Assembly (NCBI RefSeq): GCF_002270415.1
Contig: NZ_NNRI01000017.1
Span: forward strand, 124,001-188,000
Source of the DNA: Mesorhizobium sophorae
GTDB taxonomy: Bacteria > Pseudomonadota > Alphaproteobacteria > Rhizobiales > Rhizobiaceae
Direction: 5' to 3'
DNA length: 64,000 nucleotides
Part shown: one piece after another, positions 25,594 through 34,282 of the stretch
Layout: every line of letters begins with the position of its first letter
Position numbering within the stretch: the stretch's first letter is position 1
Program-made: the position numbers and the translations under genes
Notes under the pieces: model-generated
Told to the model about the DNA's origin: nothing
Seen by the model: only the letters and a program-made list of their open reading frames with translations
Database searches by the model: none

Positions 25594-26820
25594 ATGAGGA
25601 TAGCCACCGATAAGATTTCCCGTCGAACCATGTTGGCTGCGACAGCAGCTGGCGGCTTGCTCACGACGGCGACACTGGCCCAGGCGCAAAACGGTGACCC
25701 GCTAGCCAACGGCCGCGGCGGCACCAACCCCGGTCCGATGGATCCTTCCCGAATAGCCCAGAATCCGGACCTTATGATCCCACCGAGCACGGATGCGGGC
25801 AGTCTGCCGAACCTGCGTTTCTCGTTCGACGATGCCCATATCCGACTGTCTGGCGGCGGCTGGACCCGGCAGGTGACCGCACGCGAGCTCGGCGTCTCCA
25901 AGGACATTGCCGGCGTGAACATGCGCCTGAATGCCGGCGGTGTGCGCGAGTTGCATTGGCACAAGGCCGCCGAGTGGGCCTATGTCCTCTACGGGAACGC
26001 ACGCATCACGGCAGTCGATGCCAATGGGCACAATTTCGTCGACGACGTCGGCGCGGGTGACCTTTGGTATTTCCCGCCGGGCATTCCACATTCGATCCAA
26101 GGCCTTGATCCAGACGGGACGGAGTTCTTGCTGGTGTTCGATGACGGCGACTTCGACGAGGATAATACCTTCCTGCTGAGCGACTTTCTGAAGCACACTC
26201 CTCCCGAAGTGCTCGCCAAGAATTTCGGCGTTCCGGCATCGAGTCTTGCGAACGTCCCCGATCCCAGCGAGCTTTACATGTTTCCCGCGCCGGTTCCGGG
26301 GCCGCTCAGCGCAGACAAGATCGCTGGCGCGGTCGAGGTCGCGATGAGCTTCAGCCATCGCATGACGGCACAGGCTCCGATGAGGATGAAACACGGGACG
26401 GTGCGAATTACCGACAGCGCCGTGTTTCCTGTTTCCAAAGCAATCGCGGCGGCCCTTGTCGAGGTCGAACCGGGAGGGATGCGCGAGCTGCATTGGCATC
26501 CGAATACGAACGAATGGCAGTACTACATCCAGGGCCAGGCCCGCATGGGGGTGTTCGCGGCATCGGGCGAGGCCCGAACATTCGATTTCCAAGCCAACGA
26601 CGTCGGCTACGTACCCTTCGCCATGGGGCACTACATCGAGAACACAGGCAATACGACACTGCGATATTTGGAGGTATTCAAGAGCACCTACTTCGCCGAT
26701 GTGTCACTGAATCAGTGGCTCGCCCTCACACCGCCGGAATTGGTCCGCGTCAGTTTGCGCGCCGACCCGCAGTTTCTGCAAGCCTTGCGTAAAGGGAAGT
26801 CGCCCATCGTGCCGGCCTAG
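25594..26820 (+). CDS. Tat-exported bicupin, oxalate decarboxylase family
   Basis: 408 residues. The N-terminus carries a twin-arginine signal ('SRRTMLAATAAGG', cleavage near 'AQAQ'), so it is exported folded. Two cupin barrels each hold a full manganese site: H121, H123, E127 and H166 in the first; H300, H302, E307 and H346 in the second. This matches OxdC-type oxalate decarboxylases (oxalate to formate plus CO2). The mobile lid that carries the proton-donor Glu reads 'DEDNT' (188-192) instead of the 'SENST' of Bacillus OxdC, with the Glu kept at 189 and one residue inserted upstream, so the balance of decarboxylase and oxidase activity may differ. It is convergent with the malonate operon. 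Confidence 0.88.
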   Translation: MRIATDKISRRTMLAATAAGGLLTTATLAQAQNGDPLANGRGGTNPGPMDPSRIAQNPDLMIPPSTDAGSLPNLRFSFDDAHIRLSGGGWTRQVTARELGVSKDIAGVNMRLNAGGVRELHWHKAAEWAYVLYGNARITAVDANGHNFVDDVGAGDLWYFPPGIPHSIQGLDPDGTEFLLVFDDGDFDEDNTFLLSDFLKHTPPEVLAKNFGVPASSLANVPDPSELYMFPAPVPGPLSADKIAGAVEVAMSFSHRMTAQAPMRMKHGTVRITDSAVFPVSKAIAAALVEVEPGGMRELHWHPNTNEWQYYIQGQARMGVFAASGEARTFDFQANDVGYVPFAMGHYIENTGNTTLRYLEVFKSTYFADVSLNQWLALTPPELVRVSLRADPQFLQALRKGKSPIVPA

Positions 26821-26905
26821 AAGCGCGTCGCGTTGAACGGATCCGATCGACGCATCGTCCCAAAACCGCTGCACATGGGTTCGAGAGCGAGGGCATGCTT
26901 TTGTG
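26821..26905. repeat. Degenerate rhizobial intergenic mosaic repeat
   Basis: The stretch beginning AAGCGCGTCGCG and running through 'CCAAAACCGCTGCACATG' resembles the palindromic RIME-type elements found in hundreds of rhizobial intergenic regions. The opening 11 bases also occur at 54084-54094 in the clearer element. It lies between two convergent genes. Confidence 0.45.
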
Positions 26906-26983
26906 GTCCTGCAAGTTGGTGGCCAGGTAGCCGCCCGGCACCGTCAAAATAGCTGCGCCATGGCACACCGACGCGCTCGAGAT

Positions 26984-27919
26984 TCACTTGCTTGAGTGGT
27001 CTTTAAGCCAAGCGTAAGCGCCCTGAAGAGTTCTGAAGTCTTCCAGGCTTCGTGCTGGGATGTCGCGATATGCGCCGACTGCCATTTCGCTCAACGCCCG
27101 CCCGGGCCCGAGTTCGAGGAAGGCCGTTGCGCCGCCTTCGACGCAACCCTGCAGGCAATCGGCCCATTGCACCGTTTGCGATATTTGCGCCGCCAGTTTG
27201 TCGAAACCTGACTTGGTGTCGATGACAGGAGAGCCGTCGACTCCGCTCAAGACACGCGCGCCGGCAGTCGGAGAGCGCATCAGGCGAACATGGCACAGGC
27301 TCGCCCGAAACGCGGCAGACGCCCCGGCGAGTCGCCTCGTATGGGAAGCAACCTCCACAGGTAACCCGACAACCCTGGCTGCGTCCGCCTTCGCTTCGTC
27401 GGCAAGGGCTTCCAAAGTCGCGCGGCTCCCGCCGAGGACGAAGGCGTTACCCGGATTGACGATAGCGATTGCGGCATTGTGCCGTTCGCATAGCCTCTCG
27501 ATGGATTTGCGGGAAAGGCCACGGACGAAAAGCAGCCCGTCTCCACCGGGGGAAGCAGCGTCCATCGCTTCCGCGCGACGCGCGACGAGGTCCAGCGTAT
27601 CGGTCGCGCTGAACAGACCTGCAACACCCCAAGCCGCCACTTCGCCGACGCTATAGCCGGCGACGGTCAGCCGGTCGGGCAGCGTGTCCCGCAGCGCCGC
27701 CGCGGCTGCCAGCGCCTGCAGCGAGCAGAGGATCTGTCCAATGCGGTTGCGGGGCAGGGCGTCGCCGGATCCGGTCCGCACGATCTCGCGCGGATCCCTG
27801 TCGCCGAGCAACGTTGCGGCATGGGCAAATAAACCGGCAGCTTGCGGCGCATCGGCGGTCAGGGCGAACATGTCCGGATGCTGCCGCCCCTGTCCGGAGC
27901 AGAGAATTGCAAGGACCAT
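26984..27919 (-). CDS. mdcH: Malonate decarboxylase malonyl-CoA:ACP transacylase (epsilon subunit)
   Basis: 311 residues of FabD-like fold. The nucleophile S90 sits in 'GYSVGE' and the partner H193 in 'VASHTRRL'; 'LCSGQGRQHPDMF' at the start replaces the usual 'FPGQGSQ'. In the malonate decarboxylase system MdcH loads malonyl groups onto the acyl carrier MdcC, priming the enzyme. It is the last gene of the mdc operon, five bases after mdcF. Length and motifs are normal. Confidence 0.9.
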   Translation of the reverse strand: MVLAILCSGQGRQHPDMFALTADAPQAAGLFAHAATLLGDRDPREIVRTGSGDALPRNRIGQILCSLQALAAAAALRDTLPDRLTVAGYSVGEVAAWGVAGLFSATDTLDLVARRAEAMDAASPGGDGLLFVRGLSRKSIERLCERHNAAIAIVNPGNAFVLGGSRATLEALADEAKADAARVVGLPVEVASHTRRLAGASAAFRASLCHVRLMRSPTAGARVLSGVDGSPVIDTKSGFDKLAAQISQTVQWADCLQGCVEGGATAFLELGPGRALSEMAVGAYRDIPARSLEDFRTLQGAYAWLKDHSSK

Positions 27920-27924
27920 CGCCG

Positions 27925-28872
27925 CTATGGAAACATAATGGCGATGGCGATCGCCATCGTCACGATGCTCACGATGGTGCTGCCAATGACCATGGAGCCG
28001 ACCGTCGAAGAGTCGAGCCGATAGCTCACGGCGAAAAAGATGCCGAAGAACCCTGCCGGCAGGGCAGCGAACAGGATCGCCGTCCTGGCGATCTCAAAGG
28101 GAACCGGTAGCAGGAGCACGATCGCGACCATCAGGAGAGGTCGAACAATGTCGGCCAATGCGGTCGCGCCCACGATCTTCCAGTTGAACTCGAACGATTG
28201 AGCCGACAAGACCAAGCCGGTCAGGAACAGCGCTACGCCGGCTGCGGCCTGCCCTATCACCATCAGACAGGCTTCGATGACAGGATTGAGCGTCACGCTG
28301 CATAGCGAGAGCAGGATTCCAAGCGCGGGGCCGAGAACAATGGGCTTTGTCAGCGCGCGCCTCAGCGCGTCGAACATCTGAGCGCCTGGCGTCTTGACAG
28401 CGCCGTCCTCCTTCAGGCTGCCCATTTCGGCGACAACCAGTGTGATCGGAGTGACCAGGATCGAACCCGCGGCCATGGCAACGGCGACCGAGACCGGCCC
28501 CGTCGCTCCGAGCAGCGAGGATGCAATAGGAAGTCCGACACCGCCAAGGTTTGGGAAGGCAACGGTCAGAGCCTGTACCGACGCGCCCACCTTGCCCGTC
28601 GCCAGGAAAAGCCGCGCGATGGAGTACCAGGCAAGATAGATCAGCAGCATGACCCCGCCGAAAATGGCGAAGAGCGGCGCCTGGACAAGCAGCTCGCCAC
28701 GCGGGGCCGACGCGGTCGCCGCGAACAGCGATGCCGGCAGCGCGAAGCTCATGACCAGCGTGTTGAAGCCGTCGACATGATGGTTTTCGACGATGCCGAA
28801 TCTTCCGGCTCCATAGCCGAGGGCCATCACGAAAAAGACCGGGGCGAGCGCCAACAGGATTGTATTGGCCAT
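27925..28872 (-). CDS. mdcF: Malonate transporter, auxin efflux carrier (AEC) family
   Basis: 315 residues with about ten hydrophobic helices and the AEC-family layout: 'ALAPVFFVMALGYGAG' at the start, 'FPNLGGVGLPIASSLLG' mid-protein and a hydrophobic C-terminal half with 'LPAGFFGIFFAVSYRLD'. Position inside the mdc operon, between mdcB and mdcH, and the known role of AEC-type MdcF in Klebsiella-type clusters, make malonate uptake the likely function. The start codon shares one base with the mdcB stop (TGATG). Confidence 0.85.
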   Translation of the reverse strand: MANTILLALAPVFFVMALGYGAGRFGIVENHHVDGFNTLVMSFALPASLFAATASAPRGELLVQAPLFAIFGGVMLLIYLAWYSIARLFLATGKVGASVQALTVAFPNLGGVGLPIASSLLGATGPVSVAVAMAAGSILVTPITLVVAEMGSLKEDGAVKTPGAQMFDALRRALTKPIVLGPALGILLSLCSVTLNPVIEACLMVIGQAAAGVALFLTGLVLSAQSFEFNWKIVGATALADIVRPLLMVAIVLLLPVPFEIARTAILFAALPAGFFGIFFAVSYRLDSSTVGSMVIGSTIVSIVTMAIAIAIMFP

Positions 28873-29759
28873 CAGGCAAGCATCCTTTCCTGCGCGTCGA
28901 CGAACAGGGTCATGGCAAGGAGGTCCGCTGAGCCCCCGGGACTGAGCCGACGGGCAACGAAGCTCTTATGCACAAAATGGGCGCGGTCTCGCCAGCCGGG
29001 TGCGCCGACGCCGCCCTGGTCGAGAAAGCGGCGCGCGGCTCGACGCGCAAAGCCGAGACCGGAGAGGCCGCCGCGGTGCAGCAGAGTGGTGTCCTCGACA
29101 ACCGCAATGAGCGCGAAACATGTTTCGATACGCTGGGCTTCGGCATCGTCGGGAGCCTCAAGGACGCTCTTTCGCAGGGTGGGCAGGCCGACATGATAAA
29201 TGCTGGGGAATCCGAGGGCAGCCTCGATCCGCGCACCACCAGCGCCGAAGCGGCGACGGGCCACCTGACCGTGGCTCTGCTGAACCATCGGTCCTTCGAA
29301 TATGCCGCGGGCCCACAGCCGCAGGACCACAGTTCCCAACGACAGCGTGGGATCCACCTGACCGCCGATCCTGGCGCCAGCGGCCGCGCATAGCAGGCCC
29401 AATCCGAATATGGCGCCGCGATGCGTGTTGACCCCCGACGTCGCCGCAAGCATGGCTGCCTCGGCATCGAGACCGATTTCCCTCAAGGCGACCATCGCGC
29501 GGCCGGCGGCGCCTGCTTCCGCCAAAGCCTGGAAGTACGGCCTGATGGCCGCGGCGCTGGCGCGAAATGTGCCGGCATCCATGTCTTCATGGCTGCCGGA
29601 ATCGATGTGGCTCACAAGGCCCGGCTTGGGCCACGTCTCCAGCTCGTCGAGAAGGCAACGTACCGCGCTCGCGGCGATGGCCCCGGCATCCGGAAAACGT
29701 GGTACCAGCGCCTTTGACGCAAGCGGCCGCTCCGTGCCGAAAGCAAGGGCGACGGTCAC
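28872..29759 (-). CDS. mdcB: Triphosphoribosyl-dephospho-CoA synthase
   Basis: 295 residues. The family block 'WPKPGLVSHIDSGSHEDMD' lies near residues 43-61, followed by 'GVNTHRGAIFGLGLL' near 110, both typical of CitG/MdcB. The enzyme joins ATP to dephospho-CoA to make the precursor of the phosphoribosyl-dephospho-CoA arm carried by MdcC. It overlaps mdcG by four bases and mdcF by one base, so the operon is tightly packed. Confidence 0.92.
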   Translation of the reverse strand: MTVALAFGTERPLASKALVPRFPDAGAIAASAVRCLLDELETWPKPGLVSHIDSGSHEDMDAGTFRASAAAIRPYFQALAEAGAAGRAMVALREIGLDAEAAMLAATSGVNTHRGAIFGLGLLCAAAGARIGGQVDPTLSLGTVVLRLWARGIFEGPMVQQSHGQVARRRFGAGGARIEAALGFPSIYHVGLPTLRKSVLEAPDDAEAQRIETCFALIAVVEDTTLLHRGGLSGLGFARRAARRFLDQGGVGAPGWRDRAHFVHKSFVARRLSPGGSADLLAMTLFVDAQERMLA

Positions 29760-30403
29760 GATGGCATCCCTTCAGAAAGAAAAAGCTGGGCGTCGAGCAA
29801 CGCCACATCGCTGACGGTCTTGACCAGAACCTCGCGCGGGCCGGCGTGAAGCTCCCGCCAGTTCGCGGCCGCGCCGTCATGGCGGATCAGCTCACCATCC
29901 AGCCGCATCGGCGCGGCCGCCTCGATCCGCGCCAGATCGGCGGTCAGGCGGCTAAGATCCGTGTCGCGATTGACCTGCAGCAGGAGGTCGAGATCGGAGC
30001 GGTCGGTCAGATAGTCCAATCCTGTGACGACAGCCAAGGCAAGGCTGCCGAACACCCTGGCTTCCACACGATGCCGTGAGGCGAGATCCTCAAGCTTGGC
30101 GAGCGTGGGTCGCCACGCGCGTGGCGCCGACGGGCCGGCGGACCGCAGCGAGGGCGGCGGAGACGTCGACAGGATATCCTCGTGCCGCATGAGAAACGAA
30201 AATCGCTTCTTTCCGGCGAAGTACGGCAGCGCAAGGCCCAAAGGCACGCCATGACCCTCACCCGGCATGGCACGTCGTCTAATGAGCGGCCAGCCTCTAT
30301 CGACCCAACATGAGACGAGCGCGTTCGCGGCGACATCGCTGCGTGTCAGCAACAGCGAATGCCACGCCGCCGGCCCGACGAATATCAGATCGTGACGCCG
30401 CAT
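29756..30403 (-). CDS. mdcG: Phosphoribosyl-dephospho-CoA transferase (holo-ACP synthase)
   Basis: 215 residues from the ATG at 30403; the frame extends 73 codons upstream, but those lie inside mdcE. The N-terminus 'RRHDLIFVGPAAW' and the nucleotidyltransferase core 'GSLALAVVTGLDYLTDRSDL' continuing into 'DLLL' identify MdcG. It attaches the prosthetic group made by MdcB to a serine of MdcC. The eight-base gap after mdcE and the four-base overlap with mdcB keep it within the operon. Confidence 0.9.
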   Translation of the reverse strand: MRRHDLIFVGPAAWHSLLLTRSDVAANALVSCWVDRGWPLIRRRAMPGEGHGVPLGLALPYFAGKKRFSFLMRHEDILSTSPPPSLRSAGPSAPRAWRPTLAKLEDLASRHRVEARVFGSLALAVVTGLDYLTDRSDLDLLLQVNRDTDLSRLTADLARIEAAAPMRLDGELIRHDGAAANWRELHAGPREVLVKTVSDVALLDAQLFLSEGMPS

Positions 30404-30410
30404 CGGCAGT

Positions 30411-31133
30411 TCACAGAGCTTGAAGTGCGAGTTCACGGACGCGCTCCGCGATGGCGTATGCCTTCGGCCGACCGCCGCGCTCCAAGCCGAGCGCATCTCG
30501 GCGGTCGCGCGCATCCGGCATGTTCGCCAGAAGTGTGTCCAGCTGCTCAGCCAGCGGGGTGGCCTCGTCCCAGGTGAGATGAACCGCGCCTGTCTGAGCA
30601 AGATTTCGCAAGCCCGGAGCAAACACCGGCGTGGACTTCGCCTTTTCCTGCAAAACCTCGATCGACAACTTCGTCACCCTGGCCATGGATGGCAGATCCA
30701 TCACCGCCGGATCGGCGGACGGCAGCCCTACCAGCACGCGGGTGGCCAGCGCCGTGGCGAGAAGGGCGCCGGCTGCGGAGTGGCCGTAGAGAAGACCGAT
30801 GGCGGGTCGCCCGTGCATATCCGCATAGATGAGGGACTTGGCGAGATGAGCTAGGAACTCGTTCAAACCCAAAAGCTCGTCCCGCTTGCTCATGCGCTGG
30901 CTGTCACTGTCCGCCAGGACGAGGATCGGGGCGTTTCCGCTTTCAACCGACGCCAGGACGTAGTTCGAAAGGCGGATGGCCTCGTCCACGCCGAGCGCGG
31001 TCCGGTCCGCGACGCCGATGACGAGCGCCCGGCCACCCGATCGCAGTGCGCCCGAACCAGACAGAACTCCGCCGCTGTTTTTCACGTCGTGGCCGTCGGG
31101 AAACAGCGAGGCGAGAATGTCATCGAGCGTCAC
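30411..31133 (-). CDS. mdcE: Malonate decarboxylase gamma subunit
   Basis: 240 residues from a GTG at 31133, chosen because CGGAGG lies six bases upstream and the first residues 'TLDDILASLFPDGHDV' are the family start; the longer ATG frame lies inside mdcD. It has the carboxyltransferase (crotonase-like) fold of biotin-independent malonate decarboxylases: 'VLADSDSQRMSKRDELLGL' and 'PAIGLLYGHSAAGALLATA'. With MdcD it decarboxylates malonyl-S-ACP to acetyl-S-ACP. It overlaps the mdcD tail by 14 bases. Confidence 0.92.
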   Translation of the reverse strand: MTLDDILASLFPDGHDVKNSGGVLSGSGALRSGGRALVIGVADRTALGVDEAIRLSNYVLASVESGNAPILVLADSDSQRMSKRDELLGLNEFLAHLAKSLIYADMHGRPAIGLLYGHSAAGALLATALATRVLVGLPSADPAVMDLPSMARVTKLSIEVLQEKAKSTPVFAPGLRNLAQTGAVHLTWDEATPLAEQLDTLLANMPDARDRRDALGLERGGRPKAYAIAERVRELALQAL

Positions 31134-32064
31134 GGCTGGACCTCCGGACTTTGTCAGCGAGAGCAATGAACTGGTCCGCGGGAAGCGCAGGAATGGAAAC
31201 GGCGTCAGGAATGCCCTCTGCCGTCCAGATATCGACCGCATCCGGACAGGCGCCGAAGCGCTGCAACCGATCTTCAAGGCGGGATTGCTCGGCCTTCAAA
31301 GTGTCGATGCCGAAGGCGCGGATTGAGCTGAGTAGCTCCAGTGCGGCCTCGCGAAAATCCTGGACGGTATCATCGACGAAGACTTCGGCGCCGCCGAGGA
31401 GCCGGCGATGCTTGCCGCCCATGGTCCGCCAGACCAGCGCACGGTCACGGGAGTCGAACTCCTCGACACCGCGATTGGTCTCGATCACCTCGGGACCGGA
31501 CACCGAAATGCGACCCTGCTCGGAGACCGCCAACGCTGAACAGCAACCAGCGATCAAACCGCCGCCGCCATAGCATCCGGCCCGGCCGCCGATCAGCCCG
31601 ATCACTTTCACACCTGCAGTTCGCGCTTCGATCACTGCGCGCATGATTTCGGCAATGGCAAGCTCGCCTGCATTGGCCTCCTGCAGGCGCACGCCACCCG
31701 TATCGAACAGGATCAGCACCGGAACAGACCCAATATCGCGCGCGGCGCGCAACAGGCCGGTCAGCTTCGCTCCGTGAACTTCACCGAAAGCGCCGCCCAT
31801 GAAATTGCCCTCCTGTGCTGCGACAAACACCGGCGAACCGTCGAGCCTGCCGAGTCCCACAACGATGCCATCGTCGAACTGCTCGGGAAGATCGAAGAGC
31901 TTGAGATGCGGACTGACCTCGCGCTTCTCCGGTCCGATGAACTCGACAACGCTTCCGGGATCGAGCAGCAGCCGGACCCGTGTCCGCGCCGAGGACTCGT
32001 ACCAGCTTGCGGTGCGATCCAGTTCCACCGAAGACGTGGTTCTCTGTGTGTGAGAGGCGCTCAT
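31120..32064 (-). CDS. mdcD: Malonate decarboxylase beta subunit
   Basis: 314 residues with the carboxyltransferase fold: 'GLGRLDGSPVFVAAQEGNF' near 70-88, 'ILFDTGGVRLQEANAGE' near 120 and 'KVIGLIGGRAGCYGGGGL' near 150, whose glycines form the oxyanion hole. It pairs with MdcE in the decarboxylation step. The start overlaps mdcC by four bases. It is slightly longer than many homologues at the N-terminus. Confidence 0.93.
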   Translation of the reverse strand: MSASHTQRTTSSVELDRTASWYESSARTRVRLLLDPGSVVEFIGPEKREVSPHLKLFDLPEQFDDGIVVGLGRLDGSPVFVAAQEGNFMGGAFGEVHGAKLTGLLRAARDIGSVPVLILFDTGGVRLQEANAGELAIAEIMRAVIEARTAGVKVIGLIGGRAGCYGGGGLIAGCCSALAVSEQGRISVSGPEVIETNRGVEEFDSRDRALVWRTMGGKHRRLLGGAEVFVDDTVQDFREAALELLSSIRAFGIDTLKAEQSRLEDRLQRFGACPDAVDIWTAEGIPDAVSIPALPADQFIALADKVRRSSRDAR

Positions 32065-32378
32065 TGGTCGTCCTCCTCCATCAGCCGGGCGGCTTGCGCC
32101 AGCCTAAGGGACACGGTGTCGGGACGCGCTCCGCCGTCATTGATGGAGAACCGGAGCCCGCCAGGCGAATAGCCTTTGACGAAGTCTGCGATCACGGCAT
32201 CCCACACTTCGCCGAAACCCGCCGCAGCAGTCCTGATCTCCACCAGGCATTCGGAGTCGGGGAGCACGCGTTCGGCCAGAACTTCGAGATTGCCGGACGC
32301 AACAACGCCGATGACGGCCAGTTTCCTTGTGCCGGCCGCGCGCTGGCGGGTGGCGTGGCGGAAGTTCAGGTCCTCCAT
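32061..32378 (-). CDS. mdcC: Malonate decarboxylase acyl carrier protein (delta subunit)
   Basis: 105 residues from the ATG at 32378; a longer frame exists but runs into mdcA. The attachment site for the phosphoribosyl-dephospho-CoA arm is S28 in 'VIGVVASGNLEVL', matching the 'GSGDLEVL' motif of MdcC. The carrier swaps acetyl and malonyl groups between MdcA, MdcH and MdcD/E. It lies 14 bases after mdcA and overlaps mdcD by four. Confidence 0.9.
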   Translation of the reverse strand: MEDLNFRHATRQRAAGTRKLAVIGVVASGNLEVLAERVLPDSECLVEIRTAAAGFGEVWDAVIADFVKGYSPGGLRFSINDGGARPDTVSLRLAQAARLMEEDDQ

Positions 32379-32392
32379 CGCGGCTGTCCTTC

Positions 32393-34039
32393 TCACCAGT
32401 TGCGGAATCTTGAGGGCGGCGCGTAGAGCCCACCCGACCAATGGACAAGATCCTTGATGGAACGCGCCGCCAGCATGCTCCGGTCGGCGTCGAGCGGATT
32501 GATACCGATATCTTCAGGACGACGGATGGCACCGCGCTCGCGCAAGTCCTGGACCATCTTAGCGTCGCGGCCACGGCCGACGTCGGTGTATCCCGCCACC
32601 CCGCGGATCGCCTGCTCGCGCTCCCTGGCATCACGACAAAGCAGCAGATTGGCGATGCCTTCCTCGGTGACGATGTGCGTTACGTCGTCGCCGTAGATCA
32701 TCACCGGCGCCAGCTCGAGATTCAGCCTTTCGGCGAGTTCCAGAGCATCGAGCCTCTCGACGAACAGCGGCACGTTCTTTTCGCCGAAGGTCTCGCCGAT
32801 CTGCACGACCAGCTTGCGGCCACGGCGCAGCAGCGTTGACCCCTCGGGATCGGCTTCCCTGCCGGCCTGCAGCCAGGGCTCGCTCGGATGTCGCCGCCCG
32901 CGCGCATCAGAGCCCATGTTCGGCGCCCCGCCAAAGCCGGCGATGCGCGACGTGGTGACGGTCGAGGAATTGCCCTGAATATCGATCTGCAGCGTCGAGC
33001 CTATGAACATGTCACAGGCATAAAGTCCGGCCGTCTGGCAGAAGGCCCGGTTAGAACGCAGCGAACCGTCGGACCCGGTAAAGAAGACGTCGGATCGGGC
33101 GCGGATGTACTCATCCATGCCGACCTCGGACCCGAAGCAGTGGATCTGCTCGACCCAGCCGGATTCGATGGCCGGGATCAACGCAGGGTGAGGGTTTAGC
33201 GCGAAATGGCTCGCCACCTTGCCCCTCAGTCCGAGTTTCTCGCCATAGGTCGGCAAGAGGAGTTCGATCGCGGCGGTGTTGAAGCCGATCCCGTGGTTCA
33301 ATCGCCTGACGCCATAGGGTGCGTAGATGCCCTTGATCGCCAGCATGCCGGTCAGGATCTGCGACTCGGTGATAGCAGCGGGATCGCGCGTGAACAGCGG
33401 TTCGACGAAGAACGGCTTGTCGGCCTCGACAACGAAATGCACCCGGTCCCCCGGTATGTCGACGCGCGGAACCTTGTCGACGATCTCGTTCACTTGGGCG
33501 ATAACGACGCCGTTCTTGAAGGCTGTGGCCTCCACGACGGTCGGCGTATCTTCGGTGTTAGGCCCGGTGTAGAGGTTGCCGTCACGATCGGCGCTGACTG
33601 CAGCGATCAGCGCGACGTTCGGCGTGAGGTCGATGAAATAGCGCGCGAATAGCTCGAGATAAGTGTGGACCGCACCGAGCTCGATCTTGCCGCCGAACAG
33701 CATCTTCGCAATGCGCGCCGACTGCGGGCCGGAATAGGCATAGTCGAGCTTCTTCGCCACGCCGCGGTCGAATAGGTCGAGATGCTCCGGCAGCACGACG
33801 CCGGACTGCACCATGTGCAGGTCACGCACCTTGGCTGGATCGACAGCAAGGAGGGCGGCGCAGAGCAGATCGGCCTGCTTCTGGTTGTCACCCTCGAGGC
33901 AGACGCGATCGCCAGGGCGGACCACCGCTTCCATCAGTCTGGTGGCGTCGCGCGCATCGACGACCTTGCCCTTCGCCAGCCTCGCGCCGGCTTGGATACG
34001 GGCGTCGCGCGCTTCCCGGCCACGCTGCCAGGTCGTCAT
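32393..34039 (-). CDS. mdcA: Malonate decarboxylase alpha subunit (acetyl-S-ACP:malonate ACP transferase)
   Basis: 548 residues from the ATG at 34039, preferred because GGAGGAG lies nine bases upstream; the frame extends 26 codons further. It belongs to the CoA-transferase family and shows 'RLNHGIGFNTAAIELLLPTY', 'FCQTAGLYACDMFIGSTLQ' and 'GFGGAPNMGSDARGRRH', all typical of MdcA. It moves the carrier from acetyl to malonate, releasing acetate and forming malonyl-S-ACP. It is the first gene of the operon. No mdcR or mdcY-type regulator gene is found next to it, which is unusual. Confidence 0.94.
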   Translation of the reverse strand: MTTWQRGREARDARIQAGARLAKGKVVDARDATRLMEAVVRPGDRVCLEGDNQKQADLLCAALLAVDPAKVRDLHMVQSGVVLPEHLDLFDRGVAKKLDYAYSGPQSARIAKMLFGGKIELGAVHTYLELFARYFIDLTPNVALIAAVSADRDGNLYTGPNTEDTPTVVEATAFKNGVVIAQVNEIVDKVPRVDIPGDRVHFVVEADKPFFVEPLFTRDPAAITESQILTGMLAIKGIYAPYGVRRLNHGIGFNTAAIELLLPTYGEKLGLRGKVASHFALNPHPALIPAIESGWVEQIHCFGSEVGMDEYIRARSDVFFTGSDGSLRSNRAFCQTAGLYACDMFIGSTLQIDIQGNSSTVTTSRIAGFGGAPNMGSDARGRRHPSEPWLQAGREADPEGSTLLRRGRKLVVQIGETFGEKNVPLFVERLDALELAERLNLELAPVMIYGDDVTHIVTEEGIANLLLCRDAREREQAIRGVAGYTDVGRGRDAKMVQDLRERGAIRRPEDIGINPLDADRSMLAARSIKDLVHWSGGLYAPPSRFRNW

Positions 34040-34144
34040 CGTCTTTGCTCCTCCAGCAGGCTCCGGATTGCTGGCCGAAATTAGTCGCGGAGCTCCCTGG
34101 AGTATTTCCTCAAGCAACCATGTTTTCGACTTCGCACGCTACCG

Positions 34145-34246
34145 AACCCGGCAATTGCATGACAGCTCGAACGTTGTCCGGTTCCTCCACTTCGCAACCG
34201 TCTTCTGATCGATGCCGCAGCGCTTGGCGACGGGGGCTGAAGGCCG
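34145..34246 (-). mobile_element. Remnant of an IS481-type transposase (N-terminal helix-turn-helix)
   Basis: A minus-strand frame reads 'VAKRCGIDQKTVAKWRNRTT', matching the conserved 'LAxRYGxNxKTVxKWRxR' helix-turn-helix of IS481-family transposases, then stops. About 30 residues remain of a protein of 300 or more, and no terminal repeats were found. It lies between the mdc operon and the polyketide synthase operon and may mark an old joint between them. Confidence 0.5.
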
Positions 34247-34282
34247 ATCAAAAGCATGCCATTGTTAGTCTGAGTGGAGCGA

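Noticed and set aside
25702..26631. 309-codon minus-strand frame opposite the bicupin
   Set aside because: The plus-strand protein has complete metal sites and a Tat signal; the antisense frame has no family resemblance.
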